Shown here: piece by piece, positions 17,770-26,637 of the stretch
How positions within the stretch are numbered: position 1 is the first letter of the stretch
Layout of the letters: the number at the start of each line of letters is the position of its first letter
Source: Bacillus sp. Marseille-P3661
Lineage (GTDB): Bacteria; Bacillota; Bacilli; Bacillales; Bacillaceae_J
DNA: 64,000 nucleotides
Assembly (NCBI RefSeq): GCF_900240995.1
Contig: NZ_LT965958.1
Coordinates: 34,758 to 98,757, forward strand
Reading direction: 5' to 3'
Made by a program: the position numbers and the translations under genes
The notes under the pieces: generated by a model
What the model saw: only the letters and a program-made list of their open reading frames with translations
Databases searched by the model: none
What the model was told of the DNA's origin: nothing

Positions 17770-19545
17770 AGCTCTTCATAAGGCGAATGAAGAGGAAACA
17801 GAGAGAAAAAGTAGTGTACAAAGCTCTTGAAGTGCAAGAAAAGCAAAGATCCGGTAACGAATAACCGCCATTCGTTCCCATAAGTGCAAAAAAAGCAGAA
17901 AGCTGGTAACGAATAACCGCTAAACGTTCCCGTAAGTACAAAAAAAGCAGAGAGCCGGTAACGAATAATCGCTAAACGTTCCCGTAACTGCAAGAAAAGC
18001 AGAGAGCCGGTAACGAATAATCGCTAAACGTTCCCGTAAGTACAAAAAAGGCAGAGAGCTGGTAACGAATAACCGCTAAACGTTCCCGTAAGTACAAGGA
18101 AAAGCAAAGAGCCGGTAACAAATAACCGCTAAACGTTCCCGTAAGTACAAAAAAGGCAGAGAGCTGGTAACGAATAACCGCTAAACGTTCCCGTAAGTAC
18201 AAGGAAAAGCAAAGATCCGGTAACGAATAACCGCTAAACGTTCCCGTAAGTACAAAAAAAGCAGAAAGCTGGTAACGAATAATCGCTAAACGTTCCCGTA
18301 AGTACAAAAAAAGCAAAGAGCCGGTAACAAATAACCGCTAAACGTTTCCGATAGTACAAAAAAAGCAGAGAGCCGGTAACAAATAACCGCTAAACGTTTC
18401 CGATAGTACAAAAAAAGCAGAGAGCCGGTAACAAATAACCGCTAAACGTTCCCGTAAGTACAAGGAAAAGCAAAGATCCGGTAACGAATAACCGCTAATC
18501 GTTTCCGATAGTACAAAAAAAGCAGAAAGCCGGTAACAAATAACCGCTAAACGTTCCCGTAAGTACAAAAAAAGCAAAGAGCTGGTAACGAATAACTGCC
18601 ATTCGTTCCCATAAGTACAAAAAAAGCAGAGAGCTGGTAACGAATAACCGCTAAACGTTCCCGTAAGTGCAAGAAAAGCAAAGATCCGGTAACGAATAAT
18701 CGCTAAACGTTCCCGTAACTGCAAGAAAAGCAAAGATCCGGTAACGAATAATCGCTAAACGTTCCCGTAAGTACAAAAAAAGCAGAGATCCGGTAACAAA
18801 TAACCGCTAAACGTTCCCGTAAGTACAAGGAAAAGCAAAGATCCGGTAACGAATAACCGCTAAACGTTCCCGTAAGTGCAAGAAAACCAAAGATCCGGTA
18901 ACAAATAACCGCTAAACGTTCCCGTAAGTACAAAAAAAGCAAAGAGCCGGTAACGAATAACCGCTAATCGTTCCCGTAACTGCAAGAAAAGCAAAGATCC
19001 GGTAACGAATAACCGCAAATCGTTCCCGTAAGTACAAAAAAAGCAAAGAGCCGGTAACGAATAACCGCAAATCGTTCCCATAAGTACAAAAAAAGCAGAG
19101 AGCCGGTAACAAATAACCGCTAAACGTTCCCGTAAGTACAAAAAAAGCAGAGAGCCGGTAACGAATAATCGCTAAACGTTCCCGTAAGTACAAAAAAAGC
19201 AAAGAGCCGGTAACAAATAACCGCTAAACGTTCCCGTAAGTACAAAAAAAGCAGAGAGCCGGTAACAAATAACCGCTAAACGTTCCCGTAAGTACAAGAA
19301 AAGCAAAGAGCCGGTAACAAATAACCGCTAAACGTTCCCGTAAGTACAAAAAAAGCAGAGAGCTGGTAACGAATAACCGCTAAACGTTCCCGTAAGTGCA
19401 AGAAAACCAAAGAGCTGGTAAATAAGGCGAATGAAGAGGAAACCAAGAGGAAAAGTAGTGTCCAAAGCTCTTCATAAGGCAGATGAAGAGGAAACCAAGA
19501 GGAAAAGTAGTGTCCAAAGCTCTTCATAAGGCTAACTACAATAAA
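17770..19545. repeat. Second 52-bp repeat array, two nested families (array 2)
   Basis: Outer units are of the array-1 type (CTTCATAAGGCGAATGAAG and relatives) near 17775, 19419, 19471 and 19523. Inside are 30 units of a different sequence: GGTAACGAATAACCGCTAAA then CGTTCCCGTAAGTAC, an A-run and GCAGAGAGCC. GGTAAC starts run from 17853 to 19417; 26 steps are 52 bp and four are 53 bp, the extra base being in the AAGGAAAAGC filler variant. Each inner unit can form GGTAACG/CGTTCCC, one mismatch, 13-nt loop. Both junctions are chimeric units (about 17827 and 19417) and keep the 52-bp register. Reading frames across the array are not credible proteins. Confidence 0.97.
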
Positions 19546-19653
19546 TCCCAAACGTTTTTATCAAAGTATTAGTTTAAAGTGATTTATTCTAATCTGAGCA
19601 TTAAAGTAATGATATACTTCATTAATATAATATTCTTTTAGGAAGTGATGATC

Positions 19654-19980
19654 GTGCTTTATGCATTTGTGCTATTTACCCTTGCCGGTTTGCTTGAAAT
19701 TGGCGGTGGGTACCTCGTTTGGTTATGGCTCAGAGAGGGAAAACCATATTATTGGGGAATCTTAGGTGGTATTGCATTAGCTTTATATGGTGTAATTGCT
19801 ACGTTTCAAACATTTCCTTCTTTTGGTCGAGTGTATGCAGCTTACGGGGGTGTTTTTATTATACTTTCTGTATTATGGGGATGGGGAATTGATAAAAAAA
19901 CACCGGATGTCTACGATTGGGTTGGAGCGGGAATATGTTTAATTGGTGTATCTGTCATGTTGTTTTCGCCACGGCATTAA
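19654..19980 (+). CDS. ynfA: YnfA-family small membrane protein (UPF0060)
   Basis: 108 aa from the GTG at 19654, exactly the usual length. The ATG two codons upstream is only 2 nt from the AGGAAG ribosome site. Four hydrophobic helices with [20 protein letters not shown] and [13 protein letters not shown], the family hallmarks. It is related to small multidrug resistance transporters, but its substrate is not established. It lies directly downstream of repeat array 2. Confidence 0.9.
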   Translation: MLYAFVLFTLAGLLEIGGGYLVWLWLREGKPYYWGILGGIALALYGVIATFQTFPSFGRVYAAYGGVFIILSVLWGWGIDKKTPDVYDWVGAGICLIGVSVMLFSPRH

Positions 19981-20135
19981 GATTCATACTTACGAATTTG
20001 TTAAACACCATGATGTTTTTTACATAAATGAACAATTTACGATTTAAAGACTGATAGAATCCGCCCTATATCTTTAATCCAAATGATTTACATATTCATT
20101 ACAATACGTCTAAAATTAATAAAAGAGGTGAACTA

Positions 20136-20774
20136 TTGAAGATGTATAATAATGTGAAAATTGGAGCAGTTATTTTAGCAGCTGGTCTATCTAGTAGGAT
20201 GGGGCAGCCTAAACAGCTGATGCAATTGGCAGGAAAGCCCTTATTTTTATATAGTGTTGATAAGGCTATAACGGCAAACTTAAACCCAATAGCTGTTGTA
20301 ACGGGTAAATATCATCATGAGCTGACAGACCATTTAGGTTCACGAAAAAATGTTTCTATTTTGAATAATGAGGAATATGCAGAGGGAATGGCTACTTCCT
20401 TGCGTAAAGGGATACGAAGTATAGAAGGAAATAATGTAGATGCAGCTTTTGTTATGCTTGCAGACCAACCATTTATTCCACTTTCGTTAATAGATAATAT
20501 GATACAATCGTATCTTGAAAATCGCAGCAAAGGTTATTTAATTTTTCAGCCACAATATAATAGTAGTCCTGGACATCCTGTTTTATTTGATTCAAGTTTG
20601 TTTTGCGAATTTAGGCAACTTGAAGGGGATGTTGGTGGAAAAGAAATTCTGCAAAAATATAAAAATCAAATAAAGAGAGTTCCTGCGGGTGATGACTCTT
20701 GGAATTTTGATATTGATAATCCTACAGACTATGAAAAAGCTGTTCAAATGGTAAAGAATGAAATGAGAGAATAA
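20136..20774 (+). CDS. MocA/PucB-like nucleotidyltransferase (molybdopterin cytidylyl- type)
   Basis: 212 aa. GAVILAAGLSSRMGQPKQLM is the nucleotide-binding loop, DAAFVMLADQPF the metal-binding Asp motif, SPGHPVLF and GDVGGKEIL further family blocks, and WNFDIDNPTDYE the C-terminus. Such proteins transfer CMP (or GMP) to molybdopterin for xanthine-dehydrogenase-like enzymes. No Mo-enzyme gene is in the window. The start is uncertain: TTG at 20136 or ATG at 20142, both behind AAGAGGTG. Monocistronic. Confidence 0.78.
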   Translation: MKMYNNVKIGAVILAAGLSSRMGQPKQLMQLAGKPLFLYSVDKAITANLNPIAVVTGKYHHELTDHLGSRKNVSILNNEEYAEGMATSLRKGIRSIEGNNVDAAFVMLADQPFIPLSLIDNMIQSYLENRSKGYLIFQPQYNSSPGHPVLFDSSLFCEFRQLEGDVGGKEILQKYKNQIKRVPAGDDSWNFDIDNPTDYEKAVQMVKNEMRE

Positions 20775-20827
20775 TAAAGGCGAGAAATGTAAGCAGATCT
20801 AAATGAATCTTTTTTATAATTTCCTTG

Positions 20828-20867
20828 ATAAAAATAAAAAAAGGATATGGAAATTATACCCATATCC
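20828..20867 (-). terminator. Terminator of the acidic lipoprotein gene
   Basis: GGATATGG/CCATATCC stem (20843-20867) followed on the minus strand by a long T-rich run (complement of 20828-20842). Confidence 0.85.
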
Positions 20868-20878
20868 TATTCTGTATT

Positions 20879-21541
20879 CTACTGCTGTTCATCATGCCAT
20901 ACGATTTCACTAACAATGATTTCAGATCTTGGTCCAAAGCCATCCGCATAATCTTCAGGGAAATAATAGTATAAAGTATATTCTTTAGTATTGTGCTTGA
21001 AAATTGCTGCGCGTCCAATCATACCTTCTTTTTGCAATGAGAATTCCTTTTCTGAAAAATCGTAAGCTTTTTGATCCTGGCTTTCAATTGTAAAGCCATT
21101 ACCTTCTAGCTCTTCAATTAATTGTGTTTCTGTTTGACTTTTGATTTTTAATGTAGCATCTTCATTTTTAGTGCCACCGAAGTTTGTAAATACATTGAAT
21201 GTATCTGAATTTGATTCCACTACCATATCATCAGGTACATATGTTGAGAAACCTAGTTCTTTATGATGATGAACATTGACGACTTTTTCTTCTGCCATAC
21301 CTTCAAGCATCATGTTTACAGTCTTTTGTTCTTCTAATTCAGGTAGAGCTTGTTCTGGCTGTTCTGGCTGTTCTTCCTGAGATTCCTCATTTGACTCTGT
21401 TTCAGCATCCTTTGTATTTTCATTTGTTTCTGCATTTTCCTCTTTTGGCGTATCCTCTGCTATATTTTCGTTCGTTGTATTACAGCCTACAAGACCAATA
21501 AATACACCAACTATTATAATGAACATTGAAATTTTCTTCAT
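20879..21541 (-). CDS. Acidic lipoprotein of unknown function
   Basis: 220 aa. A lipoprotein signal peptide ends in LVGC (Cys20). A strongly acidic Glu/Asn/Gln-rich linker (about residues 25-70) follows, then a globular domain starting near HHHKELGFSTYVPDDM. The linker would hold the domain away from the membrane. No family was recognised. AAGGAGG ribosome site precedes the ATG. Likely anchored on the outer face of the membrane. Confidence 0.72.
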   Translation of the reverse strand: MKKISMFIIIVGVFIGLVGCNTTNENIAEDTPKEENAETNENTKDAETESNEESQEEQPEQPEQALPELEEQKTVNMMLEGMAEEKVVNVHHHKELGFSTYVPDDMVVESNSDTFNVFTNFGGTKNEDATLKIKSQTETQLIEELEGNGFTIESQDQKAYDFSEKEFSLQKEGMIGRAAIFKHNTKEYTLYYYFPEDYADGFGPRSEIIVSEIVWHDEQQ

Positions 21542-21678
21542 TAAAAATCCTCCTTGTGTAGTTTAACTTAGTTCAATTCTTAGTCGTTGGTTGCACTAAA
21601 AAGTTTCATATTTATAAAATATTATAATTCCAATTTTATCCTTTACCGACAAATTACATTCTTTATAAAAAAGACGAA

Positions 21679-21711
21679 GGCTCTTGAAGTCAATTCAAGA
21701 GCCCATTTTTT
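21679..21711. terminator. Terminator of the membrane protein gene
   Basis: GGCTCTTGA/TCAAGAGCC stem with T-runs on both strands. Confidence 0.82.
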
Positions 21712-21716
21712 ACAAA

Positions 21717-22178
21717 TTAATTTAAAGGTTCTTTATTTCGTAATGCAAAAATAAATATACAGGCAGCAAGTCCGCCGGTAAGCACAGTAATAATGGTTAG
21801 CAGCACGGCACTGTCTGAATATTTTTGATAGAGCCAATGAAAAACAACAAACCAAAATATACCGATAAGAAACGCAATTATTGTACCTAGAATAGGGATA
21901 AAGTTTATTATGATGGTTCCAACCGTAACAATTAGCAGTTTTACACCGCCACTACTGCCAAATGGGAACCATTGAAGTTTGTTATCAATGAGTTCACCAA
22001 TAATATAGGAATTACCGATCGGAACAAAAGCAAGCCATTCGTTGTTGATCTGGGCACGCTTTGCCATATTGTATAAACCTACAGCACTGAGAATATAGGG
22101 GATAATCAATAACAGTAAAAACAAGATTAGAGCGCCAAAGCTTAACATTACCAACCCGCCAGCTTCATATTCTGTCAA
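21717..22178 (-). CDS. Small integral membrane protein, unknown
   Basis: 153 aa from the TTG at 22178, chosen because AGGAGG lies 7 nt upstream; that site falls inside the longer frame. Four likely transmembrane helices. The block AVGLYNMAKRAQINNEWLAF and the following IGNSYIIGELID resemble a widespread Firmicutes membrane family of unknown role. There is no clear operon partner. Confidence 0.6.
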   Translation of the reverse strand: MTEYEAGGLVMLSFGALILFLLLLIIPYILSAVGLYNMAKRAQINNEWLAFVPIGNSYIIGELIDNKLQWFPFGSSGGVKLLIVTVGTIIINFIPILGTIIAFLIGIFWFVVFHWLYQKYSDSAVLLTIITVLTGGLAACIFIFALRNKEPLN

Positions 22179-22342
22179 CTGAAACCCTCCTGTCAAAGTA
22201 AAAGTTAATCATTAAAACACAAATCTGTATATTATAGATGTGTCCCACCCAATTTATGTATAAAATGCAGAGCAATGGGCTTGTCTTTAACCAACATAAG
22301 GATAATGACCTAGACCTGATTACGAAAAAACATATTTACAAA

Positions 22343-22358
22343 ATACCTATATGGGTAT
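22343..22358. promoter_or_regulatory. Candidate CstR operator 1 (cstR)
   Basis: ATACCTATATGGGTAT, a 16-bp dyad with ATACC and GGGTAT arms, 117 nt before cstR. It implies autoregulation. Confidence 0.75.
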
Positions 22359-22474
22359 ATAATCGAATTAGTAAGGCAAGCGGTTATAAACAAGTAGAGA
22401 GATGCAAAGATTAGTAATAGTAATAAAAATTAATAGCAGCTTTTCTAATAAGTAAGAAAGGTGGTTATATATAG

Positions 22475-22735
22475 ATGGAATATGATAAGGCAGTGAAAAA
22501 CCGTATGAAAAGAATAGAGGGGCAGGTTAGAGGTGTTCTTCGAATGATGGAAGAAGAAAAAGAATGTAAAGATGTCATTGTCCAACTGTCCGCAGCAAGA
22601 AGTGCATTAGAAAAAACGATTGCTGTAATAGTTAGCAAAAATTTAGAGCAATGTGTGCGTGAAAAAGCAGCAAACGGAGAACAGTCAGATGATGTTGTAA
22701 ACGAAGCTGTGCAATTGCTTGTAAAAAGCCGATAA
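22475..22735 (+). CDS. cstR: CstR persulfide-sensing repressor (CsoR family)
   Basis: 86 aa, an all-helical CsoR/FrmR-fold protein. Cys31 (EKECKDV) and Cys60 (LEQCVRE) are both present. The His that follows the second Cys in copper-sensing CsoR is Val here, which places it with CstR, the sulfur sensor. In CstR, persulfides crosslink the two cysteines across the dimer and release DNA. B. subtilis yrkD occupies the same place before yrkE-J. A dyad upstream suggests self-repression, and matching dyads precede each downstream unit. AAAGGTGG ribosome site. Strong call. Confidence 0.9.
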   Translation: MEYDKAVKNRMKRIEGQVRGVLRMMEEEKECKDVIVQLSAARSALEKTIAVIVSKNLEQCVREKAANGEQSDDVVNEAVQLLVKSR

Positions 22736-22752
22736 GAAAAATTAGATTATGC

Positions 22753-22798
22753 TGTTGACATAAATTGATACGTTTTGTAATATACCTATAGGGGTTAT
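22753..22798 (+). promoter_or_regulatory. Promoter with candidate CstR operator 2 (first tusA)
   Basis: TTGACA (22753-22758), 17-nt spacer and TGTAAT. The dyad ATACCTATAGGGGTTAT (22782-22798) abuts the -10, so a bound repressor should block initiation. Confidence 0.75.
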
Positions 22799-22825
22799 AG
22801 TGAATGAATATAAGGAGGATTTTAA

Positions 22826-23053
22826 ATGAACTCAGATAAAATCTTAGATGCAAAAGGTCTTGCATGTCCAATGCCCATAGTTAAGACGAAAAAAGCCATG
22901 GATGAGCTAAAGTCAGGTCAAGTCCTTGAAGTTCATGCAACAGACAAAGGGGCTAAAAATGATCTAGCAGCATGGGCAAATTCAGGTGGACATGAATTAG
23001 TCCATGATAAAGTAGAAAATGATGTTTTGAAATTCTGGATTAAAAAAGGATAA
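22826..23053 (+). CDS. tusA: TusA-family sulfur carrier (copy 1)
   Basis: 75 aa. LDAKGLACPMPIVKTKKAM contains the CPMP motif; Cys14 accepts sulfane sulfur as a persulfide. It relays sulfur between rhodanese, DsrE and dioxygenase partners in the cytosol. The B. subtilis counterpart is YrkI. AAGGAGG ribosome site. It is nearly identical in its N-terminal half to the copy at 26332, which suggests duplication inside the regulon. Confidence 0.92.
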   Translation: MNSDKILDAKGLACPMPIVKTKKAMDELKSGQVLEVHATDKGAKNDLAAWANSGGHELVHDKVENDVLKFWIKKG

Positions 23054-23070
23054 TTTTTTTAATACTTTAT

Positions 23071-23086
23071 ATACCTGTACGCGTAT
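23071..23086. promoter_or_regulatory. Candidate CstR operator 3
   Basis: ATACCTGTACGCGTAT between tusA copy 1 and the DsrE-like gene. Confidence 0.7.
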
Positions 23087-23117
23087 ATGTAAAACGATAA
23101 ATTTAAGGAGAGATACG

Positions 23118-23597
23118 ATGTCAGAGCAAAAATCAACGAATATTATTTTATTTAGTGGAGAATACGATAAAGCAATGGCAGCTTATATTATTGCAAATGG
23201 TGCTGCAGCTTATGACCATAAAGTAACCATTTTCCATACATTCTGGGGTTTAAATGCATTACGAAAAGATGAGCTAGTACCTGTTAAAAAAGGGTTCCTT
23301 GAAAAGATGTTTGGTAAGATGATGCCACGTGGAGCAGATAAGTTAGGGCTGTCTAATATGCATTTTGCAGGAATGGGACCGAAAATGATTAAAAGCGTGA
23401 TGAAGAAGCATAACGCAACATCTCTACCTGACTTAATTGAGATGGCTAAAATGCAAGATGTAAAATTAGTAGCATGTCAAATGACAGTTGACTTATTAGG
23501 ATTCCAACAAGAAGAATTAATGGATGGTGTAGAATTTGCTGGCGTTGCGGCATATTTAGCTGATGCTGAAAATGGGAATGTAAATCTATTTATCTAG
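23118..23597 (+). CDS. DsrE2-like sulfur-transfer protein (YrkE type)
   Basis: 159 aa, DsrE/DsrF/DrsH fold. It has a start block NIILFSGEYDKAMAAYIIANGAAA, a central Gly/Met/Lys loop (FGKMMPRGADKLGLSNM), and a conserved Cys in KLVACQMTVDLLGF near residue 120 that is expected to carry sulfur. Members pass sulfane sulfur to or from TusA. The family match is YrkE. The hydrophobic patches suggest membrane association. It is transcribed with the following rhodanese gene. Confidence 0.88.
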   Translation: MSEQKSTNIILFSGEYDKAMAAYIIANGAAAYDHKVTIFHTFWGLNALRKDELVPVKKGFLEKMFGKMMPRGADKLGLSNMHFAGMGPKMIKSVMKKHNATSLPDLIEMAKMQDVKLVACQMTVDLLGFQQEELMDGVEFAGVAAYLADAENGNVNLFI

Positions 23598-23621
23598 TAA
23601 AATACGAAAGAGGTGCAAACT

Positions 23622-23981
23622 ATGGATTTATTTATAAATATAGTACTTTTTATTTTGATAGCATGGTTCGCGGGAACTAGATTTGTTCCTGCAAAAGGTA
23701 TTAAGCAGATTACGACCACAGAATTAAAGGGTGTAATAATAGAAAAAGATAAACAGTTTGTAGATGTACGAACACCTGGTGAATACAAAGCAAATCGCAT
23801 TAAAGCGTTTAAAAACATCCCTTTACATGAACTAGGGAATCGCTTAAACGAACTTTCAATTGATAAAGAAGTAGTAGTGATCTGTCAAAGTGGTATGAGA
23901 AGCACAAAAGCTAGTAAGCTATTAAAAAAACATGGCTTTAAGAATATAACGAATGTGAAAGGCGGTATGAGTGCTTGGTAA
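23622..23981 (+). CDS. Membrane-anchored rhodanese
   Basis: 119 aa from the ATG at 23622 (ribosome site AAAGAGGTG 8 nt upstream; that GTG also opens a slightly longer frame). One N-terminal transmembrane helix (about residues 2-18), then a single rhodanese domain with FVDVRTPGEYKANRI and the active-site loop CQSGMRST. The Cys is intact, so sulfurtransferase activity is expected at the inner membrane face. It lies 24 nt behind the DsrE-like gene. The protein ends soon after GGMSAW, as usual. Confidence 0.87.
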   Translation: MDLFINIVLFILIAWFAGTRFVPAKGIKQITTTELKGVIIEKDKQFVDVRTPGEYKANRIKAFKNIPLHELGNRLNELSIDKEVVVICQSGMRSTKASKLLKKHGFKNITNVKGGMSAW

Positions 23982-24029
23982 TAAGGAGGTAAATCTGTGA
24001 TCATAGATTAAATTTTTTAACCTAAAAAT

Positions 24030-24045
24030 ATACCCGTTGCGGTAT
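24030..24045. promoter_or_regulatory. Candidate CstR operator 4
   Basis: ATACCCGTTGCGGTAT, upstream of the TusA-rhodanese fusion. Confidence 0.75.
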
Positions 24046-24069
24046 TTGACAAAATAGGAGGAAGATTAA

Positions 24070-24645
24070 ATGGATATTAAAACAAATATGATAGTAGATG
24101 CAAAAGGGTTAGCATGTCCAATGCCAATCGTAAAAACGAAGAAAGCGATGAATGAACTAGAGCCAGGCTTAGTAATGGAAGTTCAAGCTACTGATAAAGG
24201 TTCTAAGGCAGATATCAAAGCATGGGCTGAAAGCACAGGACATCAATATATTGGAACGATTGAGGAAGATGGAATTTTAAAGCATTATTTAAGAAAATCT
24301 AGTGGTGAAGACAAGGCTGAAACGAAACATCCGAATGTTATTTCAAATGAAGACCTTCAAGCTAAATTAGCAAATGATAGCTCAATTGTATTATTAGACG
24401 TTCGCGAACCAGCTGAATATGCATTTAAACATATACCAGGTGCACGACCATTTCCATTAGAAGAGTTTGAAGGAAGAGCTACAGAGCTAAATCCTGAAGA
24501 TATAATCTATGTAGTATGCAGAACTGGAAATCGAAGTGATTTAGTTGCTCAAAAATTAGCACAAAAAGGGTTCAAAAATGTGATCAACGTAGTGCCTGGT
24601 ATGAGTAAATGGACTGGAGAAACTGTCCAAGGAGTTAAAAAATAA
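24070..24645 (+). CDS. TusA-rhodanese fusion (YrkF type)
   Basis: 191 aa. Residues 1-75 form a TusA domain (GLACPMPIVKTKKAM with the CPMP Cys). A short linker leads to a rhodanese domain (about 95-188) with LLDVREPAEY and active loop CRTGNRSD. The two sulfur-accepting Cys residues in one chain suggest internal transfer from rhodanese to carrier. The B. subtilis homologue is YrkF. AGGAGG ribosome site. It is followed 18 nt later by a DsrE-like gene. Confidence 0.92.
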   Translation: MDIKTNMIVDAKGLACPMPIVKTKKAMNELEPGLVMEVQATDKGSKADIKAWAESTGHQYIGTIEEDGILKHYLRKSSGEDKAETKHPNVISNEDLQAKLANDSSIVLLDVREPAEYAFKHIPGARPFPLEEFEGRATELNPEDIIYVVCRTGNRSDLVAQKLAQKGFKNVINVVPGMSKWTGETVQGVKK

Positions 24646-24663
24646 AAGGTTGGGGGAATTAAC

Positions 24664-25056
24664 ATGACAAAAGTGGCAATTATTGCAAGCAATGGTGGTT
24701 TATTTGATGCATATAAAGTATTCAATATCGCAACAGCAGCTGCTGCAAGTGATCAAGAAGTGGCGATTTTCTTTACATTTGAAGGTCTCAATTTAATTCA
24801 TAAAGAAGCAAATAAGCAACTTGAAATGCCAGCGGGCAAAGAACAGTATGCCGAAGGCTTTATACAAGCAAATGTACCTTCAATTCCTGAACTAGCAGAA
24901 ATGGCGAAAGACTTAGGTGTTAAATTTATTGGTTGTCAAATGACAATGGATGTAATGGGTTTAACAACAGATGACTTTATTGATGGTATCGAAGTTGGTG
25001 GAGCGGTAACATTCCTAGAATATGCAAAAGATGCGAATGTAACATTAACGTTTTAA
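24664..25056 (+). CDS. DsrE-like sulfur-transfer protein (copy 2)
   Basis: 130 aa. It has the DsrE fold and the same Cys block as the 159-aa paralogue (KFIGCQMTMDVMGL), but lacks the Met/Gly-rich insert. It likely passes sulfur to or from TusA domains. Ribosome site GTTGGGGG. Same transcript as the TusA-rhodanese fusion. Paralogous to the product at 23118. Confidence 0.87.
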   Translation: MTKVAIIASNGGLFDAYKVFNIATAAAASDQEVAIFFTFEGLNLIHKEANKQLEMPAGKEQYAEGFIQANVPSIPELAEMAKDLGVKFIGCQMTMDVMGLTTDDFIDGIEVGGAVTFLEYAKDANVTLTF

Positions 25057-25155
25057 TCATTACTTAATAATAGTTTTCATAATAAATATTATGTAAACTT
25101 ATAAAAAAGGATTTAAGAACATTTCAAACGAAAGCATATTTTTTTAAACATTAAA

Positions 25156-25171
25156 ATACCACATGGGGTAA
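25156..25171. promoter_or_regulatory. Candidate CstR operator 5
   Basis: ATACCACATGGGGTAA immediately before, and partly overlapping the ribosome-site region of, the rhodanese-dioxygenase gene. Confidence 0.68.
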
Positions 25172-25176
25172 ATGGG

Positions 25177-26310
25177 GTGTTTGTGAGAGAAATGACTGCA
25201 AAAGAAGTAACGAACAAGGTGTTAAACAAGGATAACTTATTTATATTCGATGTACGTAATGTTAGTGATTTTAATGATTGGAAAATCGAAGGAGAAAACT
25301 TTACGTATTTAAACGTACCTTATTTTGAATTACTAGATGGTGTAGATGAAGTTATCAGTAAAATTCCAACAGACCAAGAGATTTTAGTAGTTTGTGCAAA
25401 AGAAGGTTCTTCTAAAATGGTAGCGGAAATGTTAGCTGAGGAAGGTATCGCTACTGCTTACTTAACAGGCGGAATGAAATCATGGAGTGAGCATTTATAT
25501 CAAGCAAAAGTATATGAAGATGAGCAAACCAAAGTATATCAATTTGTCCGTGTTGGTAAAGGCTGTTTATCTTACATGGTCATATCGGGTGATGAAGCAT
25601 TAATCGTGGATCCAGCACGATTTGTAAATGAATATATTCAAGCAGCTAAAGCTGAAGGTGCTACAATTACGCATATTGTCGATTCACATTTACATGCGGA
25701 CCATATTTCAGGTGGTAAAGAATTAGCGGATGCCACAGGTGCATCTTACTATCTAATGAAGAGTGAAGGTGCTGTATTTGATTTTAAACCATTTGAAGAA
25801 CATGAAAAAATTAAATTTAAAAACGTTGAATTAGAAGTTCTTGCTGTAAAAACGCCAGGACATACACCTGGTAGTGTTTCATTCTTTGTAAATAAAAAGC
25901 TATTATTCTCTGGGGATACGATCTTTATTAGTGGCCTTGGTCGCCCTGATTTAGGAAATAAGGTGAGAGAATGGGCCAATGATTTATATGATACGGTATT
26001 TAATAAGGTATCAGAAATTGCAGATGATGTGATCGTGTTACCTGCTCATTATGCTAACATTCATGGGGAAATCAATGATCAAGGCTACATTGGCGATACA
26101 TTAGGAAATATTCGTCATCGTAATGAAAAAATGTTCACGGCTTCAATAGAAGAGTTCTTAAATGATGTTGAAAAATCAGCAGGCTCAGTAAAACCACCAA
26201 ACTTTGAAGAAATTATTATGATAAACCGTGGAATTCAAGATGCAGATTATGAAAGAAAACAAGAGTTAGAAATTGGTCCAAACCGTTGTGCGGTTCACCA
26301 TACAGACTGA
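25177..26310 (+). CDS. Rhodanese-persulfide dioxygenase fusion (YrkH/CstB-like)
   Basis: 377 aa. N-terminal rhodanese domain (residues about 1-110) with FDVRNVSDF and loop CAKEGSS. C-terminal metallo-beta-lactamase fold with HLHADH, GHTPGS, SGDTIF and PAHY, the ligands of an ETHE1-type mononuclear iron site. It should oxidise glutathione-, bacillithiol- or CoA-persulfide to sulfite and use the rhodanese domain to handle sulfane sulfur. In Staphylococcus CstB the domains are in a different order; B. subtilis YrkH has this one. Start uncertain among GTG 25177, GTG 25183 and ATG 25192. Confidence 0.9.
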   Translation: MFVREMTAKEVTNKVLNKDNLFIFDVRNVSDFNDWKIEGENFTYLNVPYFELLDGVDEVISKIPTDQEILVVCAKEGSSKMVAEMLAEEGIATAYLTGGMKSWSEHLYQAKVYEDEQTKVYQFVRVGKGCLSYMVISGDEALIVDPARFVNEYIQAAKAEGATITHIVDSHLHADHISGGKELADATGASYYLMKSEGAVFDFKPFEEHEKIKFKNVELEVLAVKTPGHTPGSVSFFVNKKLLFSGDTIFISGLGRPDLGNKVREWANDLYDTVFNKVSEIADDVIVLPAHYANIHGEINDQGYIGDTLGNIRHRNEKMFTASIEEFLNDVEKSAGSVKPPNFEEIIMINRGIQDADYERKQELEIGPNRCAVHHTD

Positions 26311-26331
26311 TATCTTTTAGGAGGAATTATA

Positions 26332-26559
26332 ATGAATTCAGATAAAATTTTAGATGCTAAAGGGTTAGCTTGCCCAATGCCTATCGTTAAAACAAAAAAA
26401 GCTATGAATGAAATGGAGTCAGGACTAATTTTAGAAGTTCACACAACAGATAAAGGTGCAAAAAACGATCTAGCTGCATGGACAAAATCAGGTGGCCATG
26501 AACTATTAGATAGTAAAGAAGAAGATGGTGTGTTAAAGTTCTGGATTAAAAAGGGTTAA
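26332..26559 (+). CDS. tusA: TusA-family sulfur carrier (copy 2, YrkI type)
   Basis: 75 aa with LACPMPIVKTKKAM. Its first 26 residues differ from the copy at 22826 only at position 26, and the C-terminal KFWIKKG is the same. It lies 21 nt behind the dioxygenase with a TAGGAGG ribosome site, so it is co-translated. It probably receives sulfur from the fused rhodanese. Confidence 0.92.
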   Translation: MNSDKILDAKGLACPMPIVKTKKAMNEMESGLILEVHTTDKGAKNDLAAWTKSGGHELLDSKEEDGVLKFWIKKG

Positions 26560-26584
26560 GATTGCAATGTAAAGAGTCAATCTA

Positions 26585-26614
26585 AACAGGGGGACCCGGG
26601 AGGATGCCCCTGTT
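26585..26614 (+). other. Intra-operon hairpin between tusA and tauE
   Basis: AACAGGGG/CCCCTGTT arms with a 14-nt G/C-rich loop and no T-run. It may set differential expression or stability of the exporter message. Confidence 0.6.
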
Positions 26615-26637
26615 CAAACTTAGGGGAGATGATGTAA

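Noticed and set aside
17706-19551. Series of 60-130-aa repetitive reading frames on the minus strand of array 2
   Set aside because: Same reason: products of repeats in shifting frame, starting at arbitrary ATGs without ribosome sites.
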